From Nocardiopsis listeri NBRC 13360 (GTDB lineage Bacteria; Actinomycetota; Actinomycetes; Streptosporangiales; Streptosporangiaceae): a stretch of 52,317 nt of DNA. The notes under the pieces were generated by a model, which worked only from the letters and a program-made list of their open reading frames with translations, had not been told where the DNA came from and did no database searches. Both the position numbers and the translations under genes were made by a program. How positions within the stretch are numbered: position 1 is the first letter of the stretch; every line of letters begins with the position of its first letter. The stretch covers positions 1 to 52,317 of the forward strand of contig NZ_BCSH01000027.1 of the NCBI RefSeq assembly GCF_001570765.1, read 5' to 3'. Positions 29,371 through 37,987 of the stretch are shown here, piece by piece.

Positions 29371-30435
29371 ATGGCAGCGCGCACCGTGAAACTGGCCGTC
29401 ATCCCCGGAGACGGGATCGGACCCGAGGTCGTCGCCGAAGGCCTCAAGGTGCTGGGGGTCGTGGCCGCCCGACACGACCTGGCCATCGAGACCACCGAAT
29501 ACGAGCTCGGCGCCCGGCTCTGGCACCGCACCGGTGAGACGCTGCCCGACACCGTCGCCGAGGAACTGCGCGGACACGACGCCATCTACCTGGGCGCGGT
29601 CGGCGACCCCTCCGTCCCCAGCGGCGTGCTGGAGCGCGGCCTGCTGTTGCGCCTGCGCTTCGACTTCGACCACTACGTGAACCTGCGCCCCGTCCGGCTC
29701 TACCCGGGCGTGGACAGCCCCCTGGCGGACGTTTCCCCCGAGGACATCGACATGCTGGTCGTTCGGGAGGGCACCGAGGGCCCCTACGCCGGTGCCGGCG
29801 GTGTGCTGCGCAAGGGCACCCCGCACGAGATCGCCACCCAGGACAGCGTCAACACCCGCTTCGGGGTCGAGCGCGTGGTCCGGTACGCCTTCGACAAGGC
29901 CGCCGAGCGTTCCCGCAAGAAGCTGACCCTGGTGCACAAGGACAACGTCCTGACCTTCGCCGGTGAGCTGTGGCAGCGCACCGTCAAGGAGGTCGGCGCC
30001 GAGTACCCGCAGGTGTCCGTGGACTACTGCCACGTCGACGCCGCGTCGATGTTCTTCGTCGGTCAGCCGGGCCGCTTCGACGTGGTCGTCACAGACAACC
30101 TGTTCGGCGACATCATCACCGACATCGGCGCCGCCATCACCGGCGGCATCGGCCTCGCCGCCAGCGGTAACATCAACCCCGACAACACCTTCCCCAGCAT
30201 GTTCGAGCCGGTCCACGGTTCGGCGCCCGACATCGCGGGCCAAGGCAAGGCCGACCCGACCGCCACCGTGCTGTCGGCCGCCGCCATGCTGGACCACCTG
30301 GGGGTTCCCGAGGCCGCTCGCCGCATCGAGCAGGCGGTCTCCAAGGACCTGAAGACCCGCGCCCAGAGCGACGAGGTCCGGTCCACCTCCCGGATCGGCG
30401 ACGACCTCGCCGCGCGAGTAGCCGAGCAGGGCTGA
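29371..30435 (+). CDS. leuB: 3-isopropylmalate dehydrogenase
   Basis: Oxidatively decarboxylates 3-isopropylmalate to 2-ketoisocaproate, the last step specific to leucine; in the citramalate route homologous enzymes act on 3-methylmalate. The 354-residue protein has [15 protein letters not shown], the substrate loop [16 protein letters not shown], the catalytic Lys/Tyr region ([19 protein letters not shown]), the metal-binding aspartates in [18 protein letters not shown] and the NAD-binding [20 protein letters not shown] 29371 follows AGAGGCAG; the frame runs back to 29326 without a better start. ilvE follows after a terminator-like hairpin. Confidence 0.97.
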   Translation: MAARTVKLAVIPGDGIGPEVVAEGLKVLGVVAARHDLAIETTEYELGARLWHRTGETLPDTVAEELRGHDAIYLGAVGDPSVPSGVLERGLLLRLRFDFDHYVNLRPVRLYPGVDSPLADVSPEDIDMLVVREGTEGPYAGAGGVLRKGTPHEIATQDSVNTRFGVERVVRYAFDKAAERSRKKLTLVHKDNVLTFAGELWQRTVKEVGAEYPQVSVDYCHVDAASMFFVGQPGRFDVVVTDNLFGDIITDIGAAITGGIGLAASGNINPDNTFPSMFEPVHGSAPDIAGQGKADPTATVLSAAAMLDHLGVPEAARRIEQAVSKDLKTRAQSDEVRSTSRIGDDLAARVAEQG

Positions 30436-30506
30436 GGCGACCGCCTCCGGCCCTGCCTCGAACAGCGGGCGCGGCCGTAGCGGGACTTCAGCCACCTCAC
30501 GACCCA

Positions 30507-30546
30507 CGATCGGGCGCGTCCGGAGTATCCGGCGCGCCCGTCGTCA
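30507..30546 (+). terminator. terminator of leuB
   Basis: ACGATCGGGCGCGTCCGGA pairs with TCCGGCGCGCCCGTCGT around GTA. No T-run follows. Confidence 0.6.
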
Positions 30547-30654
30547 GTTCGACCGTCCAAGGCCGGCTCTGGCCCCGGGTGCGCTCTTCCGACACACTGG
30601 ATTCCAGGTCGGCGGCGCTGCCGACCCGATGCACCCGAGAGGACCACCGACAAC

Positions 30655-31770
30655 ATGAACAACAACACCACCACCACTGGGTTGACGTTCGACGTCCAGC
30701 TCTCCGACCGGCGGAAGACCCCGCAGGAACGTGAGGCACTGCTGGAGAACCCCGGGTTCGGTCAGGTGTTCACCGATCACATGGTGAGCATCCGCTACAC
30801 CGAGGGCGAGGGCTGGCACGACGCCAAAATCGAACCGTACGGCCCGCTGTCCCTGGACCCCGCCACGGCCGCCCTCCACTACGGGCAGGAGATCTTCGAG
30901 GGACTCAAGGCCTACCGTCACCCGGACGGTTCGCTCGCCTCCTTCCGCCCGGAGGCCAACGCCGCCCGCTTCAACCGGAGCGCCGCGCGCATGGCCATGC
31001 CGGCGCTGCCCGAGGAACTCTTCCTCAAGTCCATCGAACTGCTCATCGAACACGACGGTGCCTGGGTCCCGGACAAGGAGTACTTCAGCCTCTACCTTCG
31101 TCCGTTCATGGTCGCCACGGACGTCGGCCTGGGGGTCAACCACCCTTCCCGCAGCTACGTCTACCTGCTCATCGCCTCGCCGGTGGGTTCCTACTTCTCC
31201 GGTGGCGTCCAGCCGGTGACGGTCTGGTTGTCCAAGGACTTCACCCGCGCCGCCCCGGGCGGCACCGGTGCGGCGAAGGTCGCCGGCAACTACGCCGCGA
31301 GCTTCCTGGCCCAATCGCAGGCCGTGGAGAAGGGCTGCGACCAGGTCGTGTGGCTGGACGCCCGCGAGCACCGTTGGGTCGAGGAGATGGGCGGCATGAA
31401 CCTGTGGTTCGTGTTCGGTGAGGGTGAGAACGCGCGCCTGCGCACCCCCTCGCTGACCGGAACCCTGTTGCCCGGCATCACCCGCGAGTCGCTGCTCAGG
31501 CTCGCCCCCGACCTGGGCATCCCCGCCGAGGAGAAGCCGCTGTCCATCGACGAGTGGAAGAGCGCGGCCGAGTCCGGTGAGATGACCGAGGTGTTCGCCT
31601 GCGGTACCGCTGCGGTCGTCACCCCGGTCGGTCACGTCAAGAGCGACGACGGTGAGTTCACCATCGGCGACGGCACCCCGGGCCCGGTCACCATGCGTCT
31701 GCGCGAGGAGCTCGTCGGCCTGCAAACGGGCGTGCGCGCCGACAAGTACGACTGGATCACCAAGTTCTAG
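30655..31770 (+). CDS. ilvE: branched-chain amino acid aminotransferase
   Basis: PLP enzyme that makes Leu, Ile and Val from their keto acids using glutamate. The 371-residue protein is of the fold-type IV BCAT family: [32 protein letters not shown], the PLP lysine in [24 protein letters not shown] and the phosphate-binding [16 protein letters not shown] 30655 follows GAGAGGA. It lies between leuB and cimA, as in other actinobacteria. A GC-rich hairpin (31782-31805) follows its stop but lacks a T-run. Confidence 0.97.
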   Translation: MNNNTTTTGLTFDVQLSDRRKTPQEREALLENPGFGQVFTDHMVSIRYTEGEGWHDAKIEPYGPLSLDPATAALHYGQEIFEGLKAYRHPDGSLASFRPEANAARFNRSAARMAMPALPEELFLKSIELLIEHDGAWVPDKEYFSLYLRPFMVATDVGLGVNHPSRSYVYLLIASPVGSYFSGGVQPVTVWLSKDFTRAAPGGTGAAKVAGNYAASFLAQSQAVEKGCDQVVWLDAREHRWVEEMGGMNLWFVFGEGENARLRTPSLTGTLLPGITRESLLRLAPDLGIPAEEKPLSIDEWKSAAESGEMTEVFACGTAAVVTPVGHVKSDDGEFTIGDGTPGPVTMRLREELVGLQTGVRADKYDWITKF

Positions 31771-31840
31771 TCGGTCGCGGTGTCGCCCGGGGCACCCCGG
31801 GCGACCCACGCCATCGATCCCCCTCATCCCCTGGAGCCCC

Positions 31841-32359
31841 ATGACCGAGTCCCCGTCCCACGCCCCGGACGGTTCCCCCCGAAACCGATCCCCCTGGCCG
31901 GCCAGGGTCGCGCTGACCGCCTGTGCGGCTCTGGTGGTGGGCGCCGTCGTCTACGGCGCGGCGGAGGTGTCGGCGGCGCTGAACCCGCCATCCCGGGCCC
32001 CGGCGGAGTCCGCCGACGAACCCTCCACCTCCGAGCGTACGAGGACCACCTTGCTCAGCCCCGACGAACCGGAGGAGGAGCGCGTCGCGGAAGAGGAGCC
32101 CGGCGGCGAAGCGGTCGCGCCGGCCGGGTCCGGGGCCCCGGCCGGTGGACAGGAGACCGCGCCGGCGCCACCGGCCTCGCCAGGTGAGGATGATCCGGGC
32201 CGGATCGACCCGCGTCGGGAGGTCCTGGACGAGATCCTCGACACACCCCAGGAGCGCCCGCCGATGGAGCCGCTCATCACACAGGAGGAGCTCGACGCCA
32301 TGACACAGGAGGCCGAGTCCGCCGTGGTTCCGCAGACCCCGGCGCCCATGGACCCCTAA
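31841..32359 (+). CDS. single-pass membrane protein with acidic Pro-rich tail, unknown
   Basis: 172 residues from ATG 31841 (GGAG four bases upstream). A basic N-terminal stretch leads to one hydrophobic helix (ARVALTACAALVVGAVVYGAA, truncated here to the core), then a long low-complexity Glu/Pro/Ala region and a C-terminal segment PLITQEELDAMTQEA. The layout predicts a type II membrane protein with an extracytoplasmic disordered tail. I do not recognise the family. It sits between ilvE and the cimA leader, and coding is supported by strong GC bias at third positions. No role in amino acid synthesis is suggested by its sequence. Confidence 0.65.
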   Translation: MTESPSHAPDGSPRNRSPWPARVALTACAALVVGAVVYGAAEVSAALNPPSRAPAESADEPSTSERTRTTLLSPDEPEEERVAEEEPGGEAVAPAGSGAPAGGQETAPAPPASPGEDDPGRIDPRREVLDEILDTPQERPPMEPLITQEELDAMTQEAESAVVPQTPAPMDP

Positions 32360-32397
32360 GCCCGGGATGTCCGTAGTGGGAAATTCATATCTTGAAG

Positions 32398-32407
32398 GGT
32401 GAGACAA
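32398..32407 (+). promoter_or_regulatory. operator-like 10-mer GGTGAGACAA upstream of cimA
   Basis: Identical to 19366-19375 at ilvB and, as there, 13 nt before the -35. The distance from the end of the motif to the leader-peptide start codon is 50 nt here and 51 nt at ilvB, by difference of coordinates. Confidence 0.6.
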
Positions 32408-32420
32408 ACCGGCCCCGAGG

Positions 32421-32450
32421 TGCGACTCTTCGGGGTCGGTATGGCACACT
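32421..32450 (+). promoter_or_regulatory. cimA promoter
   Basis: TGCGAC (32421-32426) and CACACT (32445-32450) are 18 bp apart. Transcription should begin at or next to the leader ATG at 32457, giving a leaderless message as at ilvB. Confidence 0.45.
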
Positions 32451-32456
32451 GGCCCC

Positions 32457-32498
32457 ATGCCGTCCCAGGTCGTGATTATTCAGGGGCGCGCTGGCTGA
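32457..32498 (+). CDS. cimA leader peptide (attenuator peptide)
   Basis: A 13-codon ORF reads MPSQVVIIQGRAG. Codons 5-8 are Val, Val, Ile, Ile, fitting a gene that feeds isoleucine synthesis. It is followed by competing hairpins and a terminator with a T-run before cimA. There is no Shine-Dalgarno sequence; the promoter position suggests leaderless translation. The parallel with the ilvB leader (operator, promoter spacing, branched-chain codons, arm overlapping the peptide end) supports the call. Confidence 0.75.
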   Translation: MPSQVVIIQGRAG

Positions 32499-32579
32499 CG
32501 ACTTCCCGCGATGACGCAGGGAAGAGAATCCGGACCCTGCCGGCGCGCTGACCTCTCGTGTCCACGAGGGGTCTTTTTT
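32486..32579 (+). promoter_or_regulatory. cimA transcription attenuator
   Basis: GCGCGCTGGC (32486-32495, overlapping the leader ORF) can pair with GCCGGCGCGC (32539-32548). CTTCCC/GGGAAG (32502-32524) forms an inner hairpin. The terminator is CCTCTCGTG/CACGAGGGG (32552-32571) followed by TCTTTTTT. cimA starts 45 bp later. Confidence 0.7.
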
Positions 32580-32624
32580 GTTGGCCGGGGCCGCCGTGCA
32601 CATCCACCTTCGGGAGTTCCACTG

Positions 32625-34235
32625 ATGAGGGACGACAGTTTCCACGTCTTCGACACCACGCTGCGCGATGGGGCCCAGCGCGAGGGGATCAACCTTCGGG
32701 TCTCCGACAAGCTGGCCATCGCGAAGTTGCTGGACGACTTCGGGGTGGCGTTCATCGAGGGCGGTTGGCCCGGCTCCAACCCCAAGGACACCGAGTTCTT
32801 CCAGCGGGCTTCACAAGAGCTCCGGCTGGAACACGCGCGACTCACCGCGTTCGGCGCGACCCGCCGTGCCGGTGTGGAGGCCGCCGACGATCCTCAGGTG
32901 GCCGCGCTGCGCGACAGCGGCGCGTCGGTCGTCACCCTTGTCGCCAAGAGTGACGACCGCCACGTCGAACGTGCCCTGCGCACGACCCTCGACGAGAACC
33001 TCGCCATGGTCGCCGACACCGTCTCGCACCTGCGTGAACACGGACAGCGCGTGTTCGTGGACTGCGAGCACTTCTTCGACGGCTATCGCCACAACCCCGA
33101 GTACGCCCTGTCCGTGGTGCGCGCCGCGGCCGAGGCCGGCGCCGACGTGGTGGTCCTGTGCGACACCAACGGCGGCATGCTGCCCGGCGACGTCCGACGC
33201 GTGGTCACCGAGGTGCTGGAGGCCACCGGTGCGCGCCTGGGCATCCACGCCCAGGACGACACCGGCTGCGCCGTCGCCAACACCCTGGCGGCCGTGGACG
33301 CCGGAGCCACCCACGTGCAGTGCACCGCCAACGGCTACGGCGAGCGGGTGGGCAACGCCGACCTGTTCTCCGTGGTGGGCGCGCTCACCCTCAAGTACGG
33401 CCGCGAGGTGTTGCCCGAGGGCTGCCTCGGCGAGATGACCCGGGTGGCCACCACGATCGCCGAGATCGTCAACCTGGCCCCCGACACCCATCAGCCCTAC
33501 GTGGGGGTTTCGGCCTTCGCGCACAAGGCGGGCCTGCACGCCTCGGCGATCAAGGTCGATCCCGACCTGTACCAGCACACCGACCCGGAGTTGGTCGGCA
33601 ACCGGATGCGCATGCTCGTATCCGACATGGCCGGGCGCGCGTCGGTGGAGCTCAAGGCCCAGGAACTGGGGCTGGACCTGTCCGGTGATCGTGGCCTGTC
33701 CGGCCGGGTCGTGGAACGGGTCAAGGGCCTGGAACTGTCCGGGTACAGCTTCGAGGCGGCCGACGCCTCCCTGGAGCTGCTGCTGCGCGAGGAGATGGGC
33801 GAGCCCGTCCGCTACTTCGAGACCGAGTCCTGGCGGGTGCTGACCGAACGTCGCCCGGCCGCCGGATCGGGCCCGCTGTCCAGCGACTACGTGAGCCTGA
33901 CCGAGGCCACCGTGAAGCTGCGGGTCAAGGGCGAGCGCGTGATCGCCACCGCTGAGGGCAACGGCCCCGTGAACGCCCTGGACCGTGCGCTGCGCGGCTC
34001 GATGGAGAACGCCTACACCGCGCTGGCAGGCCTGGAACTGACCGACTACAAGGTCCGCATCCTGGAGGGCGCCTCGGGCACCGACGCGATCACCCGGATC
34101 CTCATCACCTTCAGTGACGGAGCGGGGGAGTGGACGACGGTGGGGGTGGGCCCCAACGTCGTCGACGCCTCCTGGGTCGCGTTGGAGCAGGCCCTCACCT
34201 ACGGCCTGCTGCGCCAGGGCTACCCGAGGGATTGA
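32625..34235 (+). CDS. cimA: (R)-citramalate synthase
   Basis: Condenses pyruvate with acetyl-CoA to citramalate, giving a threonine-independent route to 2-ketobutyrate and isoleucine. The 536-residue protein has the HMGL-like TIM barrel (VFDTTLRDGAQREGINL, excerpt), LGIHAQDDTGCAVANTLAA, the second metal-binding motif around AFAHKAGLHASAI and a C-terminal LeuA-type allosteric domain. Overall pattern fits the long CimA class rather than 2-isopropylmalate synthase or homocitrate synthase. ATG 32625 is used; the open frame runs back through the attenuator. LeuCD and LeuB homologues can process citramalate onward. A hairpin terminator follows. Confidence 0.93.
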   Translation: MRDDSFHVFDTTLRDGAQREGINLRVSDKLAIAKLLDDFGVAFIEGGWPGSNPKDTEFFQRASQELRLEHARLTAFGATRRAGVEAADDPQVAALRDSGASVVTLVAKSDDRHVERALRTTLDENLAMVADTVSHLREHGQRVFVDCEHFFDGYRHNPEYALSVVRAAAEAGADVVVLCDTNGGMLPGDVRRVVTEVLEATGARLGIHAQDDTGCAVANTLAAVDAGATHVQCTANGYGERVGNADLFSVVGALTLKYGREVLPEGCLGEMTRVATTIAEIVNLAPDTHQPYVGVSAFAHKAGLHASAIKVDPDLYQHTDPELVGNRMRMLVSDMAGRASVELKAQELGLDLSGDRGLSGRVVERVKGLELSGYSFEAADASLELLLREEMGEPVRYFETESWRVLTERRPAAGSGPLSSDYVSLTEATVKLRVKGERVIATAEGNGPVNALDRALRGSMENAYTALAGLELTDYKVRILEGASGTDAITRILITFSDGAGEWTTVGVGPNVVDASWVALEQALTYGLLRQGYPRD

Positions 34236-34240
34236 CACTC

Positions 34241-34281
34241 GGTCGGGTGACGGAGAAGTCACGTTCTCCCGTCACCCGACC
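34241..34281 (+). terminator. terminator of cimA
   Basis: GGTCGGGTGACGG-AGAA pairs with TTCTCCCGTCACCCGACC with one bulge. No T-run. Confidence 0.65.
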
Positions 34282-34326
34282 GCACCGTTGGACGCACGTC
34301 GCAGGTCACGGGCTTGAAACTTACTT

Positions 34327-34345
34327 ACAGGTAATAAATACCTGT
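34327..34345. promoter_or_regulatory. palindromic operator upstream of the ABC importer operon
   Basis: ACAGGTA-ATAAA-TACCTGT is a perfect 7-bp palindrome in an AT-rich stretch where a promoter would be expected. This looks like a site for a dimeric sugar-operon repressor (GntR or LacI type); no such regulator is encoded nearby. Confidence 0.6.
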
Positions 34346-34373
34346 CCGAAGGGCCATAGCCACGGTGACCTGG

Positions 34374-34421
34374 ACCACTCGATACTGCGAACTTTCAGTT
34401 GGTTCGCGATGGACGAGTGGT
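34374..34421 (+). other. two-part RNA hairpin in the leader of the ABC importer operon
   Basis: ACCACTCG (34374-34381) pairs with CGAGTGGT (34414-34421), and inside it GCGAAC (34387-34392) pairs with GTTCGC (34402-34407). A further GTGCGC/GCGCAC hairpin lies at 34445-34466. The arms are exact, so a structured leader is likely if transcribed. Confidence 0.45.
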
Positions 34422-34426
34422 GATAG

Positions 34427-34564
34427 ATGTCGAACGAAACCGTGGTGCGCCCCTCCGTTGGCGCACTGTTCGTCTTCCCGCGAAGCGCAGGTCATGCGCC
34501 ACCTGAAGACTTCGGGACGTGTCCTCACCCACGATTCGCACACGGGGTGGGGGTAACGGCGTGA
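34427..34564 (+). CDS. possible 45-codon leader ORF overlapping the first permease start
   Basis: An ATG at 34427 opens a 45-codon frame (starts MSNETVVRPSVGALFVF) whose TGA overlaps the GTG start of the permease gene as GTGA, the arrangement seen in coupled genes. It begins six bases after the hairpin at 34374-34421. No good ribosome-binding site is visible and the product has no recognised feature, so it may be chance. Confidence 0.25.
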   Translation: MSNETVVRPSVGALFVFPRSAGHAPPEDFGTCPHPRFAHGVGVTA

Positions 34565-35508
34565 CCACCGGTTCGGCGACCGACCGGCCGGCCGTGTCAC
34601 CGCCATCCCCCAAGACCCGTAGGAAACGAGCCCGAGCCGGAAAGGACGCCTTGCTCGCCTGGGGCTTCCTCGGCCCCTCCGTGGCGATCTTCGCGCTCTT
34701 CCTCGTCTACCCGCTGGGCCGCACCGTCTATCTGTCGTTGCACGGCAACGACATCATCGGCAGACCCGACCGGTTCGTCGGCCTGAGTCACTTCGCCGAG
34801 ATGGCCTCCGCCGAGTACGTCCAGGTGCTGATCACCACCGTGCTCTTCAGTGTCGGCGTGGTCGTGCCGGGAGTGGTCGGCGCGCTGATCATCGTCCTCC
34901 TGATGGAGGGGGTGATTCGTGGACAGAGGTTCCTGCGCGGAGCCTTCGCGGTGCCGTTCGCGTTCTCCGTGGCCAGCGCCTCGGTGATCTTCGCGGTCTT
35001 CTACAGCCCCGGCAACAGCGTGCTCAACGGCATCCTGTACCGCTTGGGCCTGGACCAGGTGCCCTGGCTGACCTCGCAGGAGATGGCCCTGTGGTCCATC
35101 GTCATCACCACCGTGTGGATGAACCTGGGCTACGGGGTGCTGGTGCTGGCCGCCGGTATCGGCTCCATCCCCAAGGAGGTCAACGAGGCCGCACGCATCG
35201 ACGGCGCCACCGGGCCGAGGCTGGCCTGGGACGTCACCATCCCGATGCTCGGACCACAGCTCTTCTTCCTGATCGTCATCTCCACGATCAACGCGCTACA
35301 GAGCTTCGGCCAGATCCACATCCTCACCGGCGGAGGGCCGGTCGGCTCCACGACCACCCTCGTCTACTCCATCTTCCAGGACGCCTTCGCCTACGGCACC
35401 AGCGACTTCGGTCGGGCCAGCGCCCAGGCGCTCGTCCTGCTGTTGGTGGTCCTGGTGTGCACCGCGCTCCAGTTCGGTGTCATCGAGCGGAAGGTGCACT
35501 ACTCATGA
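34561..35508 (+). CDS. ABC transporter permease, UgpA/MalF-like
   Basis: 315 residues from GTG 34561 (GTG 34519 is possible). After a basic, Pro/Ser-rich N-terminus come about six membrane helices (AWGFLGPSVAIFALFLVYPLG, excerpted) and the EAA loop NEAARIDGATGPRLAWDVTIP that docks the ATPase. This is a CUT1-family sugar or glycerol-3-phosphate importer permease. Its stop overlaps the start of the second permease (ATGA). The neighbouring binding protein is UgpB-like, so glycerol-3-phosphate or glycerophosphodiesters are candidate substrates. No ATPase gene is linked; a shared MsiK-type ATPase is the usual solution in actinobacteria. Confidence 0.87.
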   Translation: MTTGSATDRPAVSPPSPKTRRKRARAGKDALLAWGFLGPSVAIFALFLVYPLGRTVYLSLHGNDIIGRPDRFVGLSHFAEMASAEYVQVLITTVLFSVGVVVPGVVGALIIVLLMEGVIRGQRFLRGAFAVPFAFSVASASVIFAVFYSPGNSVLNGILYRLGLDQVPWLTSQEMALWSIVITTVWMNLGYGVLVLAAGIGSIPKEVNEAARIDGATGPRLAWDVTIPMLGPQLFFLIVISTINALQSFGQIHILTGGGPVGSTTTLVYSIFQDAFAYGTSDFGRASAQALVLLLVVLVCTALQFGVIERKVHYS

Positions 35509-36392
35509 CGACCGTCGAACGTGACACCGTGCCCGCCCGCGCCGGGTCGGGCCGTGTCGGACACCGGCACACGCCAGGGCACGTCGCGGGCCGGGTCCTG
35601 CTGTACCTGACGCTGGCCGTCTTCCTGATCCCGGTGATGTTCCCCGTCTACTACGTGTTCGCGGGCGCGCTCATGGGGTCGCAGGACCTGTCGGCCTTCC
35701 CACCAAGGCTGCTGCCCACCGGTGTGAACCTGGAGAACGTCCAGGGCGCCCTGGACGCGGTGCCGCTGCTACGTATGTACGGGAACTCGCTGGTCATGGC
35801 GGGCATCATCACGGTGAGCCAGCTGTCCACCTCCGCCCTGGCCGCGTACGCGTTCGTGTTCCTGCGCTTCCGCGGCAGCGCGGTCGTCTTCGCGCTGTTC
35901 CTGTCCACGCTGATGGTGCCGGCCGAGGCGACCTTCATCCCCAACTACCTGACCATCACCGGGTGGGGGATGGGCGACACCTACGCCGGCCTGGTCATGC
36001 CGTTCCTGGCCTACGCCTTCGGCACGTTCCTCCTACGCCAGAGCTTCAAGCAGTTCCCCCGCGAGCTGTTCGACGCCGCGCGCATCGACGGCATGGGCCA
36101 CCTGCGGTTCCTGTGGACCATCCTGATGCCGCTGAGCAAGCCGGCCCTGACCGCCGTCGGCGTGTACGTGTTCATCACCAGCTGGAACATGTACTTCTGG
36201 CCGCTGATCATCACCCGCAGCACCGAGATGCAGACCCTACAGATCGGCCTCAACAGCCTCAAGGTGGGGGAGTACTCCAACCCCGGACTCCTCCTGGCCG
36301 GCGCCGCGCTGTCGGTCCTTCCCACACTCGCCCTCGTGATCTTCGGACAGCGCTTCATCGTCCGAGGGCTCACCGCGGGCGCGGTCAAGTAG
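35505..36392 (+). CDS. ABC transporter permease, UgpE/MalG-like
   Basis: 295 residues, ATG 35505 overlapping the previous stop. Six helices are evident (VLLYLTLAVFLIPVMFPVYYV, excerpted; TFIPNYLTI; AVGVYVFITSWNMYFWPL). The EAA loop reads RELFDAARIDGMGHLRFLW with the conserved glycine. It pairs with the upstream permease to form the membrane channel of a CUT1-type importer. The tight coupling and the binding protein 30 bp downstream show a single operon. Confidence 0.9.
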   Translation: MTTVERDTVPARAGSGRVGHRHTPGHVAGRVLLYLTLAVFLIPVMFPVYYVFAGALMGSQDLSAFPPRLLPTGVNLENVQGALDAVPLLRMYGNSLVMAGIITVSQLSTSALAAYAFVFLRFRGSAVVFALFLSTLMVPAEATFIPNYLTITGWGMGDTYAGLVMPFLAYAFGTFLLRQSFKQFPRELFDAARIDGMGHLRFLWTILMPLSKPALTAVGVYVFITSWNMYFWPLIITRSTEMQTLQIGLNSLKVGEYSNPGLLLAGAALSVLPTLALVIFGQRFIVRGLTAGAVK

Positions 36393-36422
36393 GGCGCGAA
36401 ACACCTAGTGGAGACGAGAGAG

Positions 36423-37823
36423 ATGACAACCTTCCCCCGACGGCGAGGCGTCAAGGCCGCCGCCCTGCTCGCGAGCCTGGGCCTGCTGCTCAGCGCGTGT
36501 TCCGGAGATGGTGGTGGCGGTGGCTCCGACCTCACCGCACCCGGACCGGAGGTACTGGACGGACTCGACGAGGCGGTCCAGGTCGAGTTCTGGCACAGCA
36601 TGGACGCCACCAACGGCCAGGTGCTCGACGAGCTCATCGCGGGCTTCAACGCCGAGAACGAGGACCGGGTCCAGGTCACCGGGTCCTTCCAAGGCGACTA
36701 CGACACCGCGCTGGCCAACCACCGCGCCGCCATCCAGCAGGGCGACACCGCCGAACTCATCATGATCTACGACCTGGGCACCCAGTTCATGATCGACTCC
36801 GGGCAGACCGTGCCGGCCCAGTCCTTCCTCGACCAGGACGACTACGACACCTCCACGGTCGAGGACGCCCTCCTCAACTACTTCACCGTCGAGGGCGAGC
36901 TGCGGTCCTTCCCGTTCAACAACTCCACCCCGCTGATGTACGTCAACCGGGACGCGTTCGAGGAGGCGGGCCTGGACCCGGACTCCCCGCCCACCGACCT
37001 CGCCGAGATCCGTGCGGCCGCCGAGGAGCTCACCGTCACCGACGACGACGGCACCGTCGTCCAGTACGGCTTCGGCGCCGCGGTGTACGGGTGGTTCATC
37101 GAGCAGTTCATGGCGCGCGCCGCCGTGCCCTACTGCGACAACGCCAACGGTCGTGACGGTCGCGCCACCGAGGTGCTCTTCGACGATCCCAAGATCATCG
37201 AACTCGTCGAATGGTGGGACCAGATGATCGAGGACGACCTCGCCGTCCAGATCGGACGCAACACCGACGACGGCCAGGCCGCCTTCACCTCCGGCCGCGC
37301 CGCCATGACCCTGGAGTCCACCGGTTCCCTGGGCGGCTTCATCGAACAGTCCGACTTCGAGGTCGGTGCGGGCTACTTCCCGCTGGTCGGCGCGGACGAC
37401 CCGGGCGGCTCGATCATCGGCGGCGCCTCCCTGTGGGTCAACGGTGAGGGGCACAGCCCGGAGGAGGTCCGCGGTTCCTGGGAGTTCGTGCAGTACCTGC
37501 TGACCCCCGAGGCCCAGTCGATCTGGCACGCGGGCACCGGTTACCTGGCGGTCGACACCGAGGGCTACGACGGCCCCGAGGCGCAGGAGCGCTCCGAGGA
37601 GTTCCCGCAGTTCTCCGTGGCCGCGAATCAGCTCGCCGAATCCGAGATCAACGAGAACACCGCCGGTTGCATGATGGGCGTGATGTCCGAGGCCCGCGTC
37701 GCCGCCGAAGAGGGCTGGGAGGCCGCACTGACCAGCGACGCGACCGCCGAGGAGGCCATGTCCGAGGCCGCCCGGGGCGTGGGCGGCACCATCGAGGAGT
37801 ACAACCTGTCCGTGGAGGACTGA
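36423..37823 (+). CDS. extracellular solute-binding lipoprotein, UgpB-like
   Basis: 466 residues from ATG 36423. The N-terminus is a lipoprotein signal with lipobox LLSAC, so the mature protein is lipid-anchored outside the membrane. The family 1 binding-protein fold shows UgpB-type segments: VEFWHSMDATNGQVLDELI, FQGDYDTALANH, MIYDLGTQFMIDSGQTVPAQ, FPFNNSTPLMYVNRDAFE and SIIGGASLWV. In homologues these bind sn-glycerol-3-phosphate or its diesters; some relatives take up oligosaccharides, so the substrate is tentative. It is the last gene of the importer operon and is followed by a strong hairpin. Confidence 0.88.
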   Translation: MTTFPRRRGVKAAALLASLGLLLSACSGDGGGGGSDLTAPGPEVLDGLDEAVQVEFWHSMDATNGQVLDELIAGFNAENEDRVQVTGSFQGDYDTALANHRAAIQQGDTAELIMIYDLGTQFMIDSGQTVPAQSFLDQDDYDTSTVEDALLNYFTVEGELRSFPFNNSTPLMYVNRDAFEEAGLDPDSPPTDLAEIRAAAEELTVTDDDGTVVQYGFGAAVYGWFIEQFMARAAVPYCDNANGRDGRATEVLFDDPKIIELVEWWDQMIEDDLAVQIGRNTDDGQAAFTSGRAAMTLESTGSLGGFIEQSDFEVGAGYFPLVGADDPGGSIIGGASLWVNGEGHSPEEVRGSWEFVQYLLTPEAQSIWHAGTGYLAVDTEGYDGPEAQERSEEFPQFSVAANQLAESEINENTAGCMMGVMSEARVAAEEGWEAALTSDATAEEAMSEAARGVGGTIEEYNLSVED

Positions 37824-37850
37824 TCGTCGATCGGGTCCACCCGGTACGAG

Positions 37851-37887
37851 GGGCGGGGCCGCGGCGCGACGTCGCGGCCCCGCCCGC
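37851..37887 (+). terminator. terminator of the ABC importer operon
   Basis: GGGCGGGGCCGCG pairs with CGCGGCCCCGCCC; it may also serve the convergent gene ending at 37988. Confidence 0.7.
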
Positions 37888-37987
37888 GTGTGCGGGGACT
37901 TCCAACGGCACCGCCGAGCCCATCGAACACGGTCAGGATGCTCCGCGCCGGCGAAGCCACGCGAGGTGACCGCGAGGTCGTGCGAGG

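Noticed and set aside
30655..30660. A leader peptide ahead of ilvE
   Set aside because: The only short ORF upstream (MHPRGPPTT) has no branched-chain codons and no attenuator hairpin follows.
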